From NCBI RefSeq assembly GCF_900109495.1, contig NZ_FOAA01000008.1, forward strand, positions 62,001 through 126,000: 64,000 bases of DNA, read 5' to 3'. Under the pieces are notes generated by a model. That model was given only the letters and a program-made list of their open reading frames with translations, ran no database searches and had not been told where the DNA came from. Each line of letters starts with the position of its first letter. The stretch's first letter is position 1. The stretch is from Ectothiorhodospira marina. GTDB lineage: Bacteria > Pseudomonadota > Gammaproteobacteria > Ectothiorhodospirales > Ectothiorhodospiraceae. Below, one piece after another: positions 1 through 8,592 of this stretch. The translations under genes and the position numbers were made by a program.

Positions 1-722
1 ACCCGGGTGTGAATCGTGGTCAGCGCGCGCCGCTCATCGCTGATGCGCTCCGGATCGTGATAGGACAGGTCCAGCAGTGCCCCCCGAGCACCCATTTGTC
101 TCGCCAGCAACAGGTTCAGACGCTGGATCTGGGGCAGTTGGGTCACCGTCTCCGGGAAGGTGGGCCGATCCACGTACACCCAAGGATTGATCAATACCAG
201 GCCCTTGACCCGCTCCGGGGCCTGCAAGGCAGCCTCCATGGCCAGGGTGGCCCCGGACGAATTGCCCACCAGAATGGCCTGATCAATCCCCTGAGCATCC
301 AGGAAGGTCAGCAGATGCATCAGCGCCGCCTCCTTGGTAAAGGGATTGGGCCCCGACCAATCCTCGCGAGTGGGCTTGGCACTCAGCCCATAGGGTACCT
401 GATCATGGGCCACCACCCGCCCCTGTTCCGCCAGGCCCGGCAGGAGTTCATTCCAGGTATAGGCATTGAAGGTGAAGCCGTGGAGCAGTACAAAGGTGGG
501 CGCATCCACCCCGCCACCACCGTCGGACTCCAGATAGTGCAATGTCAATCCATCTGTCCCCGCAAAGGGGATGGTGACAAACCGACTCTCCTCGGTGGCT
601 ACCGCTTCCACCGATTCCAATCCTTTCAGCGGCTGGTTGGAGATCAGAAAGGGCCCCAGCAGCAGGGCCAGAAGCCCCAGCGTCAACAGGCTGCCAAGGA
701 TGATCAAGAGCCATCTAAGCAT
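1..722 (-). CDS. Alpha/beta-hydrolase fold protein, 3' end cut by window edge
   Basis: About 240 residues are visible from an ATG at 722 and the frame stays open to the window edge, so the C-terminus is missing. Residues 3-25 form one hydrophobic segment (membrane anchor or uncleaved signal). A hydrolase core follows: an HGF oxyanion motif at 81-83 and a nucleophile elbow GNSSG at 153-157, with Ser155 the expected nucleophile. This layout is typical of membrane-anchored lipase/esterase-like or haloalkane-dehalogenase-like proteins. The acid and histidine of the triad would lie outside the window. Substrate is not predictable. It diverges from the DUF2868 gene at 940. Confidence 0.85.
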   Translation of the reverse strand, partial: MLRWLLIILGSLLTLGLLALLLGPFLISNQPLKGLESVEAVATEESRFVTIPFAGTDGLTLHYLESDGGGGVDAPTFVLLHGFTFNAYTWNELLPGLAEQGRVVAHDQVPYGLSAKPTREDWSGPNPFTKEAALMHLLTFLDAQGIDQAILVGNSSGATLAMEAALQAPERVKGLVLINPWVYVDRPTFPETVTQLPQIQRLNLLLARQMGARGALLDLSYHDPERISDERRALTTIHTR

Positions 723-901
723 GAGAATCCTTACAAGGTTTGTTTTACAATCGCCCGTTTTTCACGCGCTTGATCGGCATGAAAACACGCCTTCTTAGTC
801 TCGGGCACCATTTACTTTACCGTCTGGCCCGGCCACCGGCCAGTGGGCGAGATGATCGAACCGGCAGGATGCCACTGGGCTCGCCCGGTTGGCCGATCCG
901 G

Positions 902-930
902 TTGGCGGATTCCGGGCCTCGCCTTATAGT
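902..930 (+). promoter_or_regulatory. Sigma-70 type promoter for the DUF2868-GTPase pair
   Basis: TTGGCG (902-907), a 17-base spacer and TATAGT (925-930, 5 of 6 to consensus). The predicted transcription start at about 937 lies only a few bases before the ATG at 940, and no Shine-Dalgarno sequence precedes that ATG. The mRNA may be nearly leaderless. Confidence 0.5.
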
Positions 931-939
931 GACCAAGCC

Positions 940-2460
940 ATGAAAAACCCAACCCAGACCCAACCTGTTGCGGCGCCCCAGTCCCTTTTCACGCAACGTC
1001 TCATTGCCGAGGCAGTGCGCATTCACGAGGATCGTGAAGGCCGGGTCATCGAGGACTCCACGGCCTGGAAGGCGGGTCGCGAGACCGCCGGTGACCTGGA
1101 GGCGCGGGTGCTGGCCCGAGCTGCCGCCACCCGCCTGGGGGGGCAGGTGAAGGATGCCCTGCAGGGGGTGCGTCGCCTGGGCACCTGGATGGGGATACTC
1201 GCGCTGCTGCTGGCGGGCCTGGTGGGCATGGGCGCCGCCAGCGCCTCCCTGGGCGCACCGCTGATGGACGATGGCTCCCGGGTCAACATCTTCTGGACCC
1301 TGGGCAGCCTGCTGGGCGTACAAACACTGATGCTGCTGCTGTGGCTGCTGATCATGCTGTTGCTGCCCCGGGCTGGCGGCGGCCTGCTGGGGCACGGGGT
1401 GCTGGGGGTGGGTGGCGGCCTGGCTCGCTGGCTGTCCCGTGCCCAGGCACACGAACTGGCCGTGCGCGCGCTGATCAACCTGCTCGGTCGGGGTGGGCTG
1501 GCCCGGTGGTCCGCAGGCTCCGTCACTCACCTGCTCTGGGCCGCTTTCGGGGCCGGGGCGCTGCTCATGTGCATCTGGAGTCTGAGCGTGCGCCAATATG
1601 ATTTTGCCTGGGGAACCACCCTGCTCAGCGAGACCCATTTCATCACCCTGATCCATACCCTGGGCGCCCTGCCCTCCTGGCTGGGTATCCCGGTACCCGA
1701 CGAGGCACTGATCCACGCCAGCCGTCTCGGTGTGAGCGAGGGGGCCGACGGTCGCATCGCCTGGTCCGGCTTTCTGCTGGGCAGCCTGCTGTTCTACGGC
1801 CTGTTACCCCGTTTGTTGCTGGGTCTGTTGTGTCTGGGTCTGGCGCGCCGTTCAGCGGCTCGTTCCCGTGCGGATCTCACGGCTCCAGGGTACGCGCGCC
1901 TGGCCCCGCGCTTGCAGCCCGATCACCATCGCCTCGGCGTGATCGATCCCCCCCCGGCCTCACTCGCCCCGCAACCCGCCAGCCAGGCACGTCGCAATAC
2001 CCCGGATGCCACCGTCCCCATGGCCCTGATCGGCTTTGAGCTGGAGCACGCCCGGAACCATTGGATCCAGAAAACCCATCACGCCCGCTGCACCCCTCTG
2101 GGTCAGGTGGACGACCGCCAGACCCGGCGCGATATCCTGGCAGCACTTGCCGCGCAGAACCCCGCCCCCTCCGTGGTCGTGGTGGTCTGCTCCCTGGCTC
2201 GCACCCCCGATCGCAGTGCCGAGGGCTTCTTGGCGGACCTGCGTTCCCGTACCACGGCCCCGGTGTGGCTGTTGCTGGATGAGGCCAGTGTCGCCCGAGG
2301 GCGAGAGATCGATCTGGATGCCCGTTATCGCGCCTGGCAGGATCTGTCGGAACGGGCCTGCTTGGACCGTCTGTTGCCCGATGACCCGGCTCGGGCCGAT
2401 CACCAGGATGCCCAAGTCCTGCTCGATGCCTTCGACCATCCCGAGGATCACGCATCATGA
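940..2460 (+). CDS. DUF2868 integral membrane protein
   Basis: 506 residues from the ATG at 940; a longer in-frame start at 889 would overlap the promoter. The N-terminus (IAEAVRIHEDREG, then a GDLEARVLARA stretch) matches the opening of the DUF2868 family. At least four hydrophobic segments follow (about residues 83-105, 119-145, 205-225, 285-310), then a soluble C-terminal region. The last codons overlap the next gene as ATGA (2457-2460), indicating translational coupling to the GTPase. Function is unknown. In other proteobacteria DUF2868 and DUF3482 genes are commonly adjacent, so the two products probably work together at the inner membrane. Confidence 0.85.
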   Translation: MKNPTQTQPVAAPQSLFTQRLIAEAVRIHEDREGRVIEDSTAWKAGRETAGDLEARVLARAAATRLGGQVKDALQGVRRLGTWMGILALLLAGLVGMGAASASLGAPLMDDGSRVNIFWTLGSLLGVQTLMLLLWLLIMLLLPRAGGGLLGHGVLGVGGGLARWLSRAQAHELAVRALINLLGRGGLARWSAGSVTHLLWAAFGAGALLMCIWSLSVRQYDFAWGTTLLSETHFITLIHTLGALPSWLGIPVPDEALIHASRLGVSEGADGRIAWSGFLLGSLLFYGLLPRLLLGLLCLGLARRSAARSRADLTAPGYARLAPRLQPDHHRLGVIDPPPASLAPQPASQARRNTPDATVPMALIGFELEHARNHWIQKTHHARCTPLGQVDDRQTRRDILAALAAQNPAPSVVVVVCSLARTPDRSAEGFLADLRSRTTAPVWLLLDEASVARGREIDLDARYRAWQDLSERACLDRLLPDDPARADHQDAQVLLDAFDHPEDHAS

Positions 2461-3857
2461 GCTCGCTTTTGCAGGTGGCCGTGGTCGGCCACACCAACAC
2501 CGGCAAGACCTCCCTGCTGCGCACCTTGTCCCGCGACACGGATTTTGGCGAGGTATGCGACGCGCCGGCCACCACCCGACATGTGGAAGGCACCGAACTG
2601 CTGGTGGACGGCGAACCCATCATGGCCCTGTACGATACCCCGGGCCTTGAAGATGCTTCCGGCATCCTCGATTGGCTGGAGGCTGGTCAACAGGACCGTC
2701 ACGCCGGCGCTGAGGCGCTGGAGCGGTTTCTGCAGTCCCCCGAAGCCAATGGGCGATTTGAGCAGGAGGCCAAGGTCCTGCGGCAGCTGCGCAGCAGCGA
2801 TGTGGGTCTTTACGTGATCGACGCCCGCGAACCCGTGCTGGGCAAATATCGGGATGAACTGACCGTTCTGGGCCTGTGCGCGAGGCCGCTGATCCCCGTA
2901 CTGAACTTCGTGGCCTCCCAGGACAACCGCGAGCCCGACTGGCGGGATACCCTGGCAAAACTGGGCCTGCATGCCGTGATCACCTTTGACTCGGTGGTCT
3001 ATGACCTGCAGGGCGAGTTGCGCCTGCACGAAAAGCTTCGCAGCCTGCTGGACCCGTACCGGGAACCCTTGAGCCGTCTCATGGAGGCCCGGGCTCGAGA
3101 GGCCCAGTGGTTGGAGCGCGCCGCGGCGGAGATCGTCGCCGACATGCTGCTGGATATCGCCAGCTGCACCCTGCTGGTCCCCCTCGACCCCAAGGCCATG
3201 GAGGCCGGCATGGAAGAATTACAACGCATTGTCCGCCAACGGGAGCAGGATTGCGTGGATGCCCTGCTCAGCCTGTACCGCTTTCGCTCCAGCGACTATG
3301 TGGCCACCCAGTTGCCGCTGGAGGATGGTCAATGGGGCCTGGATCTGTTCAATACGGAGGCCATGCGTCATTACGGTCTGCGCACCAGCGAGGGCGCGGC
3401 AGTCGGCGGGGCCATCGGATTGGCTGTCGACGTGATGGCTCTGGGCACAACCCTGGGTGCCGGCACGGCGGCGGGTGCCACAGCCGGTGCGCTCATGGGC
3501 AATGGCATCGGTCTGGGACGGCGCCTGAGCCAGCGCATGCGTGGGCAACGGGAACTCAGAGTCAATCATGCCACCCTGCGTCTGCTGGCCCTGCGTCAGC
3601 GGCAGCTTGCCCGGGCCCTGTCGCGCCGTGGTCATGGCGCCGAAAAGGCCCTGGAGCTCAACACCCCCACCGACAACGCCTGGCGCCGGGGCAAGCTGCC
3701 ACCCCCCGTGCGCAAGGCGCGGATCCATCCCGGTTGGTCGCGACTGAATGAGCAGGCTGATGATGTCGAGTCCAAGTCACGCGGTCAGGCATTGGCGGCG
3801 TTGACGGAGCAGTTGCTGGATGATGCCCCTCCCCTCCCCCCAACCCCTCTCCCCTGA
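2457..3857 (+). CDS. P-loop GTPase with DUF3482 C-terminal region
   Basis: 466 residues. A Walker A/G1 motif GHTNTGKT lies at residues 11-18 and a switch II-type DTPG follows at about 61-64, as in Era/EngA-related GTPases. The C-terminal half contains a Gly/Ala-rich segment (about 315-350) resembling membrane-inserting hairpins and belongs to the DUF3482 region. It is coupled by ATGA overlap to the DUF2868 membrane protein, so it is probably recruited to the inner membrane. The last residues (APPLPPTPLP) are encoded by a dispersed intergenic hairpin element and the TGA stop is the loop of that hairpin. The native C-terminus may therefore have been altered by repeat insertion. Confidence 0.85.
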   Translation: MSSLLQVAVVGHTNTGKTSLLRTLSRDTDFGEVCDAPATTRHVEGTELLVDGEPIMALYDTPGLEDASGILDWLEAGQQDRHAGAEALERFLQSPEANGRFEQEAKVLRQLRSSDVGLYVIDAREPVLGKYRDELTVLGLCARPLIPVLNFVASQDNREPDWRDTLAKLGLHAVITFDSVVYDLQGELRLHEKLRSLLDPYREPLSRLMEARAREAQWLERAAAEIVADMLLDIASCTLLVPLDPKAMEAGMEELQRIVRQREQDCVDALLSLYRFRSSDYVATQLPLEDGQWGLDLFNTEAMRHYGLRTSEGAAVGGAIGLAVDVMALGTTLGAGTAAGATAGALMGNGIGLGRRLSQRMRGQRELRVNHATLRLLALRQRQLARALSRRGHGAEKALELNTPTDNAWRRGKLPPPVRKARIHPGWSRLNEQADDVESKSRGQALAALTEQLLDDAPPLPPTPLP

Positions 3858-3868
3858 GGGGAGAGGGG
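3844..3868. repeat. CCCCTCTCCCC hairpin repeat containing a stop codon
   Basis: Perfect 11-bp inverted repeat CCCCTCTCCCC / GGGGAGAGGGG with loop TGA. The loop is the stop codon of the GTPase gene. It sits between convergent genes (GTPase + and chemoreceptor -) and could serve as a terminator stem, though no U-tract follows. Related elements occur at 14237, 17379, 18865, 25605 and in the array at 46337. Confidence 0.8.
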
Positions 3869-3876
3869 CGCTCCAT

Positions 3877-5532
3877 TCAAACCTGATAACCCGATACCCG
3901 ATTCTGCAGATCGGCGGCCAGCCGAGCCAGTTGTTCGCTGGCGGCGGCAATTTCCTGGGCGCCGTTGGAGGTCTGGTCCACCGAGTGACTGATGGTGCTG
4001 ATGTTGCGGTTGATCTCCTCGGCCACAGCGGACTGTTCCTCCGCCGCGCTGGCGATCTGGGCATTCATGTCATTGATGCTGACAATGGAGTTGTTGATGG
4101 AGTCCAGTGACTCACCGGCCTTGGCGGCCTTGGACACGCTGTCCTTGGCCTTGGTGCGCCCCTGCTCCATCACGCGCACGGCGCCGCTGGCACCGCTTTG
4201 CAACCGCTCGATCATCTCCTGGATCTCGGTGGTGGAACTTTGAGTGCGGCTGGCAAGCGTGCGCACTTCGTCGGCCACCACGGCAAAGCCACGGCCCTGC
4301 TCGCCCGCACGGGCTGCCTCAATGGCGGCATTCAGGGCCAGCAGATTCGTCTGCTCGGCAATGCCGCGAATCACATCCAGCACCTTGCCAATCTCGTCGC
4401 TGTCGGCAGACAGGCGCGTAATCACCTCAGAAGCGTTCTCCACCTCCTGGGCCAGTTCCTCGATGGAGCTGATGGTCTCCTTCACCACCTGACTCCCCGT
4501 GGAGGTCTCATGCTGGGTATCCTGAGCCGACTGGGCTGCATGGGAGGCATTGCGAGCCACTTCCTGCACCGTGGCCGTCATCTCGTTCATGGCCGTGGCC
4601 ACCTGATCGGTCTCCGAGTGCTGCCGCTTCACCTGCTCACGGGTTTCTTCCGAGGTGGTGGACAGTTGTTCCGCTGCCGAGGAGAGCTGCGCGGTGGCCG
4701 AGCCCACCTGGCGCACCAGTTCGTGCACCCGGTCAGCAAAGCGATTGAAACCCGTCGCCAGATCCCCCACCTCGTTTCGGCCCTTCACTATGAGTCGCTG
4801 CGTTAGATCCCCACCACCATCGGCGATGTCGCGCAGGGTATGGGCTGCTTCACGGATGGGTCCGACGATCATGCGGGCGAAGAACACTGCACCCACAATA
4901 CCCACCACAACGATCACCACCAGGGCAACCAGCATGCCGCCAACCAGTTCAGTGACGCCGCGAGCCACAATGGCATCGGCCTGTTCCTTGGGGATGCCAA
5001 GGCCCATGATGCCGATCACCTGGTTGCGTTCGTTGAACAGGGGTTCATACGAGGTGAGATGTGGCACCCCCACCACCTCGGAAACCCCGGTGTAGCGTTC
5101 ACCCTGAATTGCCGCCGCATAGGCGGGCGTATCCCGCCCCAGGGGCGTGCCCACCGCACGCCGTCCGTCCGAACGCGTCACACTGGTGATCACCCGGGGG
5201 AACTGGTTGCCGTCGCGACCAAAAATGGTGAAGGCAATACCGAGATCCCGACCGATGGCATCCGCCATCTCGTGGCGTCCTTCCAGCGGCTCGCCGTCCG
5301 CGTCCACCAGGCGCCCATCGGAAACCGCGACGCTACCGTAATACTGGGCAAGGTACACCCGGGCGGCGCGCAGATCCCCTTCTGTTTTCACCAGCAGGCT
5401 ATGATCCACCAACTGACGAGAGGTGTTGGACATGCTTTGATAGGAGACCAGCAGGAAAATCAGCCCCACCCCTGTCAGACCCACCACCGCGAACAGGATG
5501 AGCCTTGCCTGGATTGTAATATTATTCAGCAT
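3877..5532 (-). CDS. Methyl-accepting chemotaxis protein with periplasmic Cache domain
   Basis: 551 residues from the ATG at 5532 ([10 protein letters not shown]); an upstream in-frame ATG at 5583 would add a non-membrane leader. Topology: TM1 about 10-32, a periplasmic region to about 185 with single-Cache features ([14 protein letters not shown], a TGVSEVVG stretch, then [12 protein letters not shown]), TM2 about 190-215, HAMP, then a signalling domain. The hairpin tip [20 protein letters not shown] is intact. There is no C-terminal CheR-docking pentapeptide. Cache domains usually sense small organic ligands. A FliA-type promoter lies upstream at 5593-5619. The stop faces the GTPase gene. 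Confidence 0.93.
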   Translation of the reverse strand: MLNNITIQARLILFAVVGLTGVGLIFLLVSYQSMSNTSRQLVDHSLLVKTEGDLRAARVYLAQYYGSVAVSDGRLVDADGEPLEGRHEMADAIGRDLGIAFTIFGRDGNQFPRVITSVTRSDGRRAVGTPLGRDTPAYAAAIQGERYTGVSEVVGVPHLTSYEPLFNERNQVIGIMGLGIPKEQADAIVARGVTELVGGMLVALVVIVVVGIVGAVFFARMIVGPIREAAHTLRDIADGGGDLTQRLIVKGRNEVGDLATGFNRFADRVHELVRQVGSATAQLSSAAEQLSTTSEETREQVKRQHSETDQVATAMNEMTATVQEVARNASHAAQSAQDTQHETSTGSQVVKETISSIEELAQEVENASEVITRLSADSDEIGKVLDVIRGIAEQTNLLALNAAIEAARAGEQGRGFAVVADEVRTLASRTQSSTTEIQEMIERLQSGASGAVRVMEQGRTKAKDSVSKAAKAGESLDSINNSIVSINDMNAQIASAAEEQSAVAEEINRNISTISHSVDQTSNGAQEIAAASEQLARLAADLQNRVSGYQV

Positions 5533-5592
5533 TTTGAATTCTCTTGTTGAAGCGCTGGGCCACCCGGAAACGGCGAACAGCAATTATCCAGG

Positions 5593-5619
5593 TTATCGGC
5601 CGCCAGAGGGCATTCCTTG
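5593..5619 (-). promoter_or_regulatory. Sigma-28 (FliA) type promoter for the Cache chemoreceptor
   Basis: On the minus strand the box is CAAGGAAT-N11-GCCGATAA. The -10 matches the FliA consensus GCCGATAA in 8 of 8 positions; the -35 is weak (4 of 8 against TAAAGTTT). The predicted start is near 5586, giving a leader of about 54 nt before the ATG at 5532. Confidence 0.7.
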
Positions 5620-5631
5620 AGCACTCTTCTG

Positions 5632-7023
5632 TCATTCCCCCGTGCGACGGCGCAGCAGACTCATCATGGCACTGGCCTTGTGCAGGGTCTCCTGGTACTC
5701 ATCCTCACCTTGGGAGCCCGAGGTGATGCCGCCGCCCGCCCAGAAGCGCACCTGCCCATGGCTGTTCACCAGAGTGCGGATGGCGATGCTGGTGTCCATG
5801 TCACCCTCGAAGCCCACATAGCCGATGGCTCCGCAGTACACCCCGCGCCGATGCGGCTCCAGCGTCTCGATGATCTCCATGGCCCGAAGCTTGGGGGCCC
5901 CGGTGATGGAGCCACCGGGAAAACACCCTCGCAGCAGATCCAATGCATCCCGTCCCGCCGCCAACTGCCCACTGACTGCGCTCACCAGATGATGCACGGT
6001 GGCATAGCTCTCCACGCTGAACAGCTCCGGCACCTTCACGCTGCCAGTGGTGCAGGCCTTGCCCAGATCATTGCGCAACAGGTCCACGATCATCACGTTT
6101 TCGGCCCGGTCCTTGGGGCTTGCGGCCAACTGTTCCCGCTGCACCTGATCGGCGGAGCGGGTGGTACCCCGGGGCCGGGTTCCCTTGATGGGCCGGGTGC
6201 TCACCTGACCGGCCCGCACCTCCAGAAAACGCTCCGGTGAGTTGCTCAGGATGTTGGCTTCGGGCAACTTGAGAAAGGCCCCAAAGGGTGCCGGGCTGAT
6301 ATGCCTCAGGCGCTGGTAACTGCCCCAGGCATTCCCCTGAGCCGAGGCACTGAAGCGTTGCGCCAGATTCACCTGGTAGCAGTCCCCCTCACGAATGAAG
6401 TGCTGCACCCGGGCGAAGCGCGCCTGATAATCCTCCCGGGACATATTGGACTGTATACCGTCACTCAAACGGAAACCCGATCGTACCCGCCCCCGGCCCG
6501 CCTTTGACAACATGCGCAGAAGGTCCGGCCAGATCCGGGCTGTGTGGGGATCCAGGCCACGCCCGACCAGCCAGGCGAGTTGTTCCTGATGATCCACGAC
6601 CACCGCCCAGTCATGAAGACCCACGGCCATCTCCGGCAGGTTCTCACCGTCGTGGGCTATCGATGGCAGACGCTCAAATCGACGCGCCAGGTCGTAGGCA
6701 AAATACCCCAGGGCACCCCCCGCAAAGGGCAACCCCTCCACCGGCGGCAACCGTGGCCCAAGGCGCCGCGCGAGCAGTTGCAGCGGGTCGGCAGTGCTTT
6801 CCCATAGGCCATCGCGTGCCCCGATTCGCGTCACCCCACCCCGGGTCACCACCGTCACGAAGGGATCGGCAGCCAGGATGTCGAAGCGGCTGCGCCCACC
6901 GATCGTGCCACCGCTGTCCAGGAACACGGACCAGGGCCGGTGCGCCAGCACCTGAAACAGCCGGGCGCCATCCCCCGGATAAGGTAGGCGCTCGAGCCGG
7001 AAACCGGTGGAACGGGTAGGCAT
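5632..7023 (-). CDS. pabB: Aminodeoxychorismate synthase component I (PabB)
   Basis: 463 residues from the ATG at 7023 (MPTRSTGFRLERLPYPG), with GAGG about 12 nt upstream. It belongs to the chorismate-utilising family: PIKGTRPRG, FPGGSITGAPKLRAMEIIE and a FWAGGGITSGS C-terminal block. The lysine in PIKGT, rather than the alanine of anthranilate synthase (PIAGT), supports PabB over TrpE. The enzyme converts chorismate plus ammonia to 4-amino-4-deoxychorismate for folate synthesis, with PabA supplying ammonia; no pabA or pabC is adjacent. The frame is open far upstream, but that extension is antisense to the efflux adaptor and is not part of the protein. Confidence 0.95.
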   Translation of the reverse strand: MPTRSTGFRLERLPYPGDGARLFQVLAHRPWSVFLDSGGTIGGRSRFDILAADPFVTVVTRGGVTRIGARDGLWESTADPLQLLARRLGPRLPPVEGLPFAGGALGYFAYDLARRFERLPSIAHDGENLPEMAVGLHDWAVVVDHQEQLAWLVGRGLDPHTARIWPDLLRMLSKAGRGRVRSGFRLSDGIQSNMSREDYQARFARVQHFIREGDCYQVNLAQRFSASAQGNAWGSYQRLRHISPAPFGAFLKLPEANILSNSPERFLEVRAGQVSTRPIKGTRPRGTTRSADQVQREQLAASPKDRAENVMIVDLLRNDLGKACTTGSVKVPELFSVESYATVHHLVSAVSGQLAAGRDALDLLRGCFPGGSITGAPKLRAMEIIETLEPHRRGVYCGAIGYVGFEGDMDTSIAIRTLVNSHGQVRFWAGGGITSGSQGEDEYQETLHKASAMMSLLRRRTGE

Positions 7024-7401
7024 GATGGCGTGAGGATCCTCGGAGATCACGTCGGATGGACGAACAGTGGGTGACAAGCGGATTCTACTATGATGACGGC
7101 CACCCAGAGTGCGGTCCCGGATGGCGTCTTTCGGGTGGGACTGAGTATACTGCGCCCGCGCCACATGATCGCCGCCCACCTGGCCCGTGCGTGAAACCCG
7201 TGCGGTCCGTTGGTGTCTATCCGCTGGGCGGACCACCGCCCGCACCCTGTCGGTAGATGATCTGTCAACGGATGGCAGCGCCGCGCGTTTATCCCATGCC
7301 AGGCCTTTTTTGTCACTGCCAACCGGCGTGATCGCCCTGGCCTGAATCAGCCACCGTTCAAGCCCACACGATACTGCCCTCCCGGCCATGGACAAGACCC
7401 G
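7024..7401. other. Intergenic region between pabB and the efflux operon
   Basis: 378 bases between divergent genes. TATACT at 7147-7152 (plus) and TAGAAT read on the minus strand near 7075 are possible -10 elements, but neither has a convincing -35. No gene is recognisable. The region presumably holds both promoters. Confidence 0.4.
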
Positions 7402-8592
7402 ATGAAACGACTCCCGATCCTGATCCCCCCGGTACTGATCCTTCTGGCGGTGCTCGTCTGGTGGGGAACCGGGTCCGATTCCATCACCGGCCCGGGCCCC
7501 GGGAACGGTCAGGGGGCCGTGGCAGTGACCGTGGAGAGGGTTTCCCAGGCGGATCTCACCGATCGCTCGGTCTTCACGGGCTCCCTGGTGGCAGCCCACC
7601 GTGTGGAGATCGCCACCCGCGTGGCGGGGCGCCTGGACCATCTGCACGTGGACATCGGGGATCAGGTGGCCCAGGGTCAATTGCTGGCCGAACTGGACGA
7701 TGATGCGTTCCAGCAGGAAGTGGAACAGGCGCGGGCCGAACTCGCGGTTTCCAACGCCAGCCTCCTCGAGGCTCAAGCGGCACTCACCTCCGCCCGGCGG
7801 GCCCTGGACAGGACCCGCGAGTTGCGCGCGCAACGCGTGGCCTCCCAGTCCGAACTGGAGTCGGCGGAAACCGATGTGGAGGCTCGCCAGGCGGGCGTCA
7901 CCCTGGCACGCTCCCAGATCGCCCAGCGCCAGGCGGCCCTGCGTAACGCGCAGATACGCCTGGACTACACGCGCATCCAGGCCGAACTGGACCCTGGTGA
8001 GGGCCAGTGGCTGGTGGCCGATCGCATGGTGGATCAAGGCAGCATCCTGCAGGCCAACACCCCCATCCTGGCCCTGGTGAATCTTCAACCCCTGCGTGCC
8101 CGGGTATTCGTCACCGAGCGGGATTACGCCCATCTGGAACCCGGTCAACAGGCCCATCTGAGCACCGTGGCGCATCCGGGTGAGCAGTTTGAGGGACGCG
8201 TGATCCGCGTGGCCCCGGAATTTCGCGAGGCCTCCCGTCAGGCCCGCGTGGAGATTCAGGTACCCAATCCTGACCAGCGTCTGCGTCCGGGTATGTTCGT
8301 GGAGGCCCGTGTCAGCACCCGCTCCGTTGAGGCTGCCACGGTGGTGCCCTTTGATGCGATTCTCGAGCGCGATGGCCAGTCGGGTGTCTTTCGGGTGGAA
8401 GAAGGGGACAACGGTCCCATCGCACGATTCGTGGCCGTGACCCCGGGCATCGAGGACGATGGCCAGGTGGAAATCCTGCAGCCCGAGATCGATGGCCGGG
8501 TGGTCACCCTGGGCCAGCATCTGCTCAGCGACGGGGTTCCACTGCGAATCGCCGACGATGAACAAGTGCGGGACGCAGGTGCCCGCCGATGA
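7402..8592 (+). CDS. RND efflux periplasmic adaptor (membrane fusion protein, HlyD/AcrA family)
   Basis: 396 residues. An N-terminal hydrophobic anchor (residues 5-22) is followed by the split biotinyl-lipoyl domain (VEIATRVAGRLDHLHVDIGD, then QVAQGQLLAELDDDAF), a coiled-coil hairpin (about 95-185), then beta-barrel and membrane-proximal domains. No lipobox cysteine is present, so it is probably held by the N-terminal helix. It bridges the pump and outer-membrane channel encoded next. Its stop overlaps the pump start as ATGA at 8589-8592. The spacing upstream of the ATG lacks a strong Shine-Dalgarno sequence. Confidence 0.93.
   Translation: MKRLPILIPPVLILLAVLVWWGTGSDSITGPGPGNGQGAVAVTVERVSQADLTDRSVFTGSLVAAHRVEIATRVAGRLDHLHVDIGDQVAQGQLLAELDDDAFQQEVEQARAELAVSNASLLEAQAALTSARRALDRTRELRAQRVASQSELESAETDVEARQAGVTLARSQIAQRQAALRNAQIRLDYTRIQAELDPGEGQWLVADRMVDQGSILQANTPILALVNLQPLRARVFVTERDYAHLEPGQQAHLSTVAHPGEQFEGRVIRVAPEFREASRQARVEIQVPNPDQRLRPGMFVEARVSTRSVEAATVVPFDAILERDGQSGVFRVEEGDNGPIARFVAVTPGIEDDGQVEILQPEIDGRVVTLGQHLLSDGVPLRIADDEQVRDAGARR

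Noticed and set aside
7024-8565. In-frame upstream extension of pabB to about 977 codons
   Set aside because: The extra part is antisense to the efflux adaptor gene and has no domain; PabB length from 7023 is normal.
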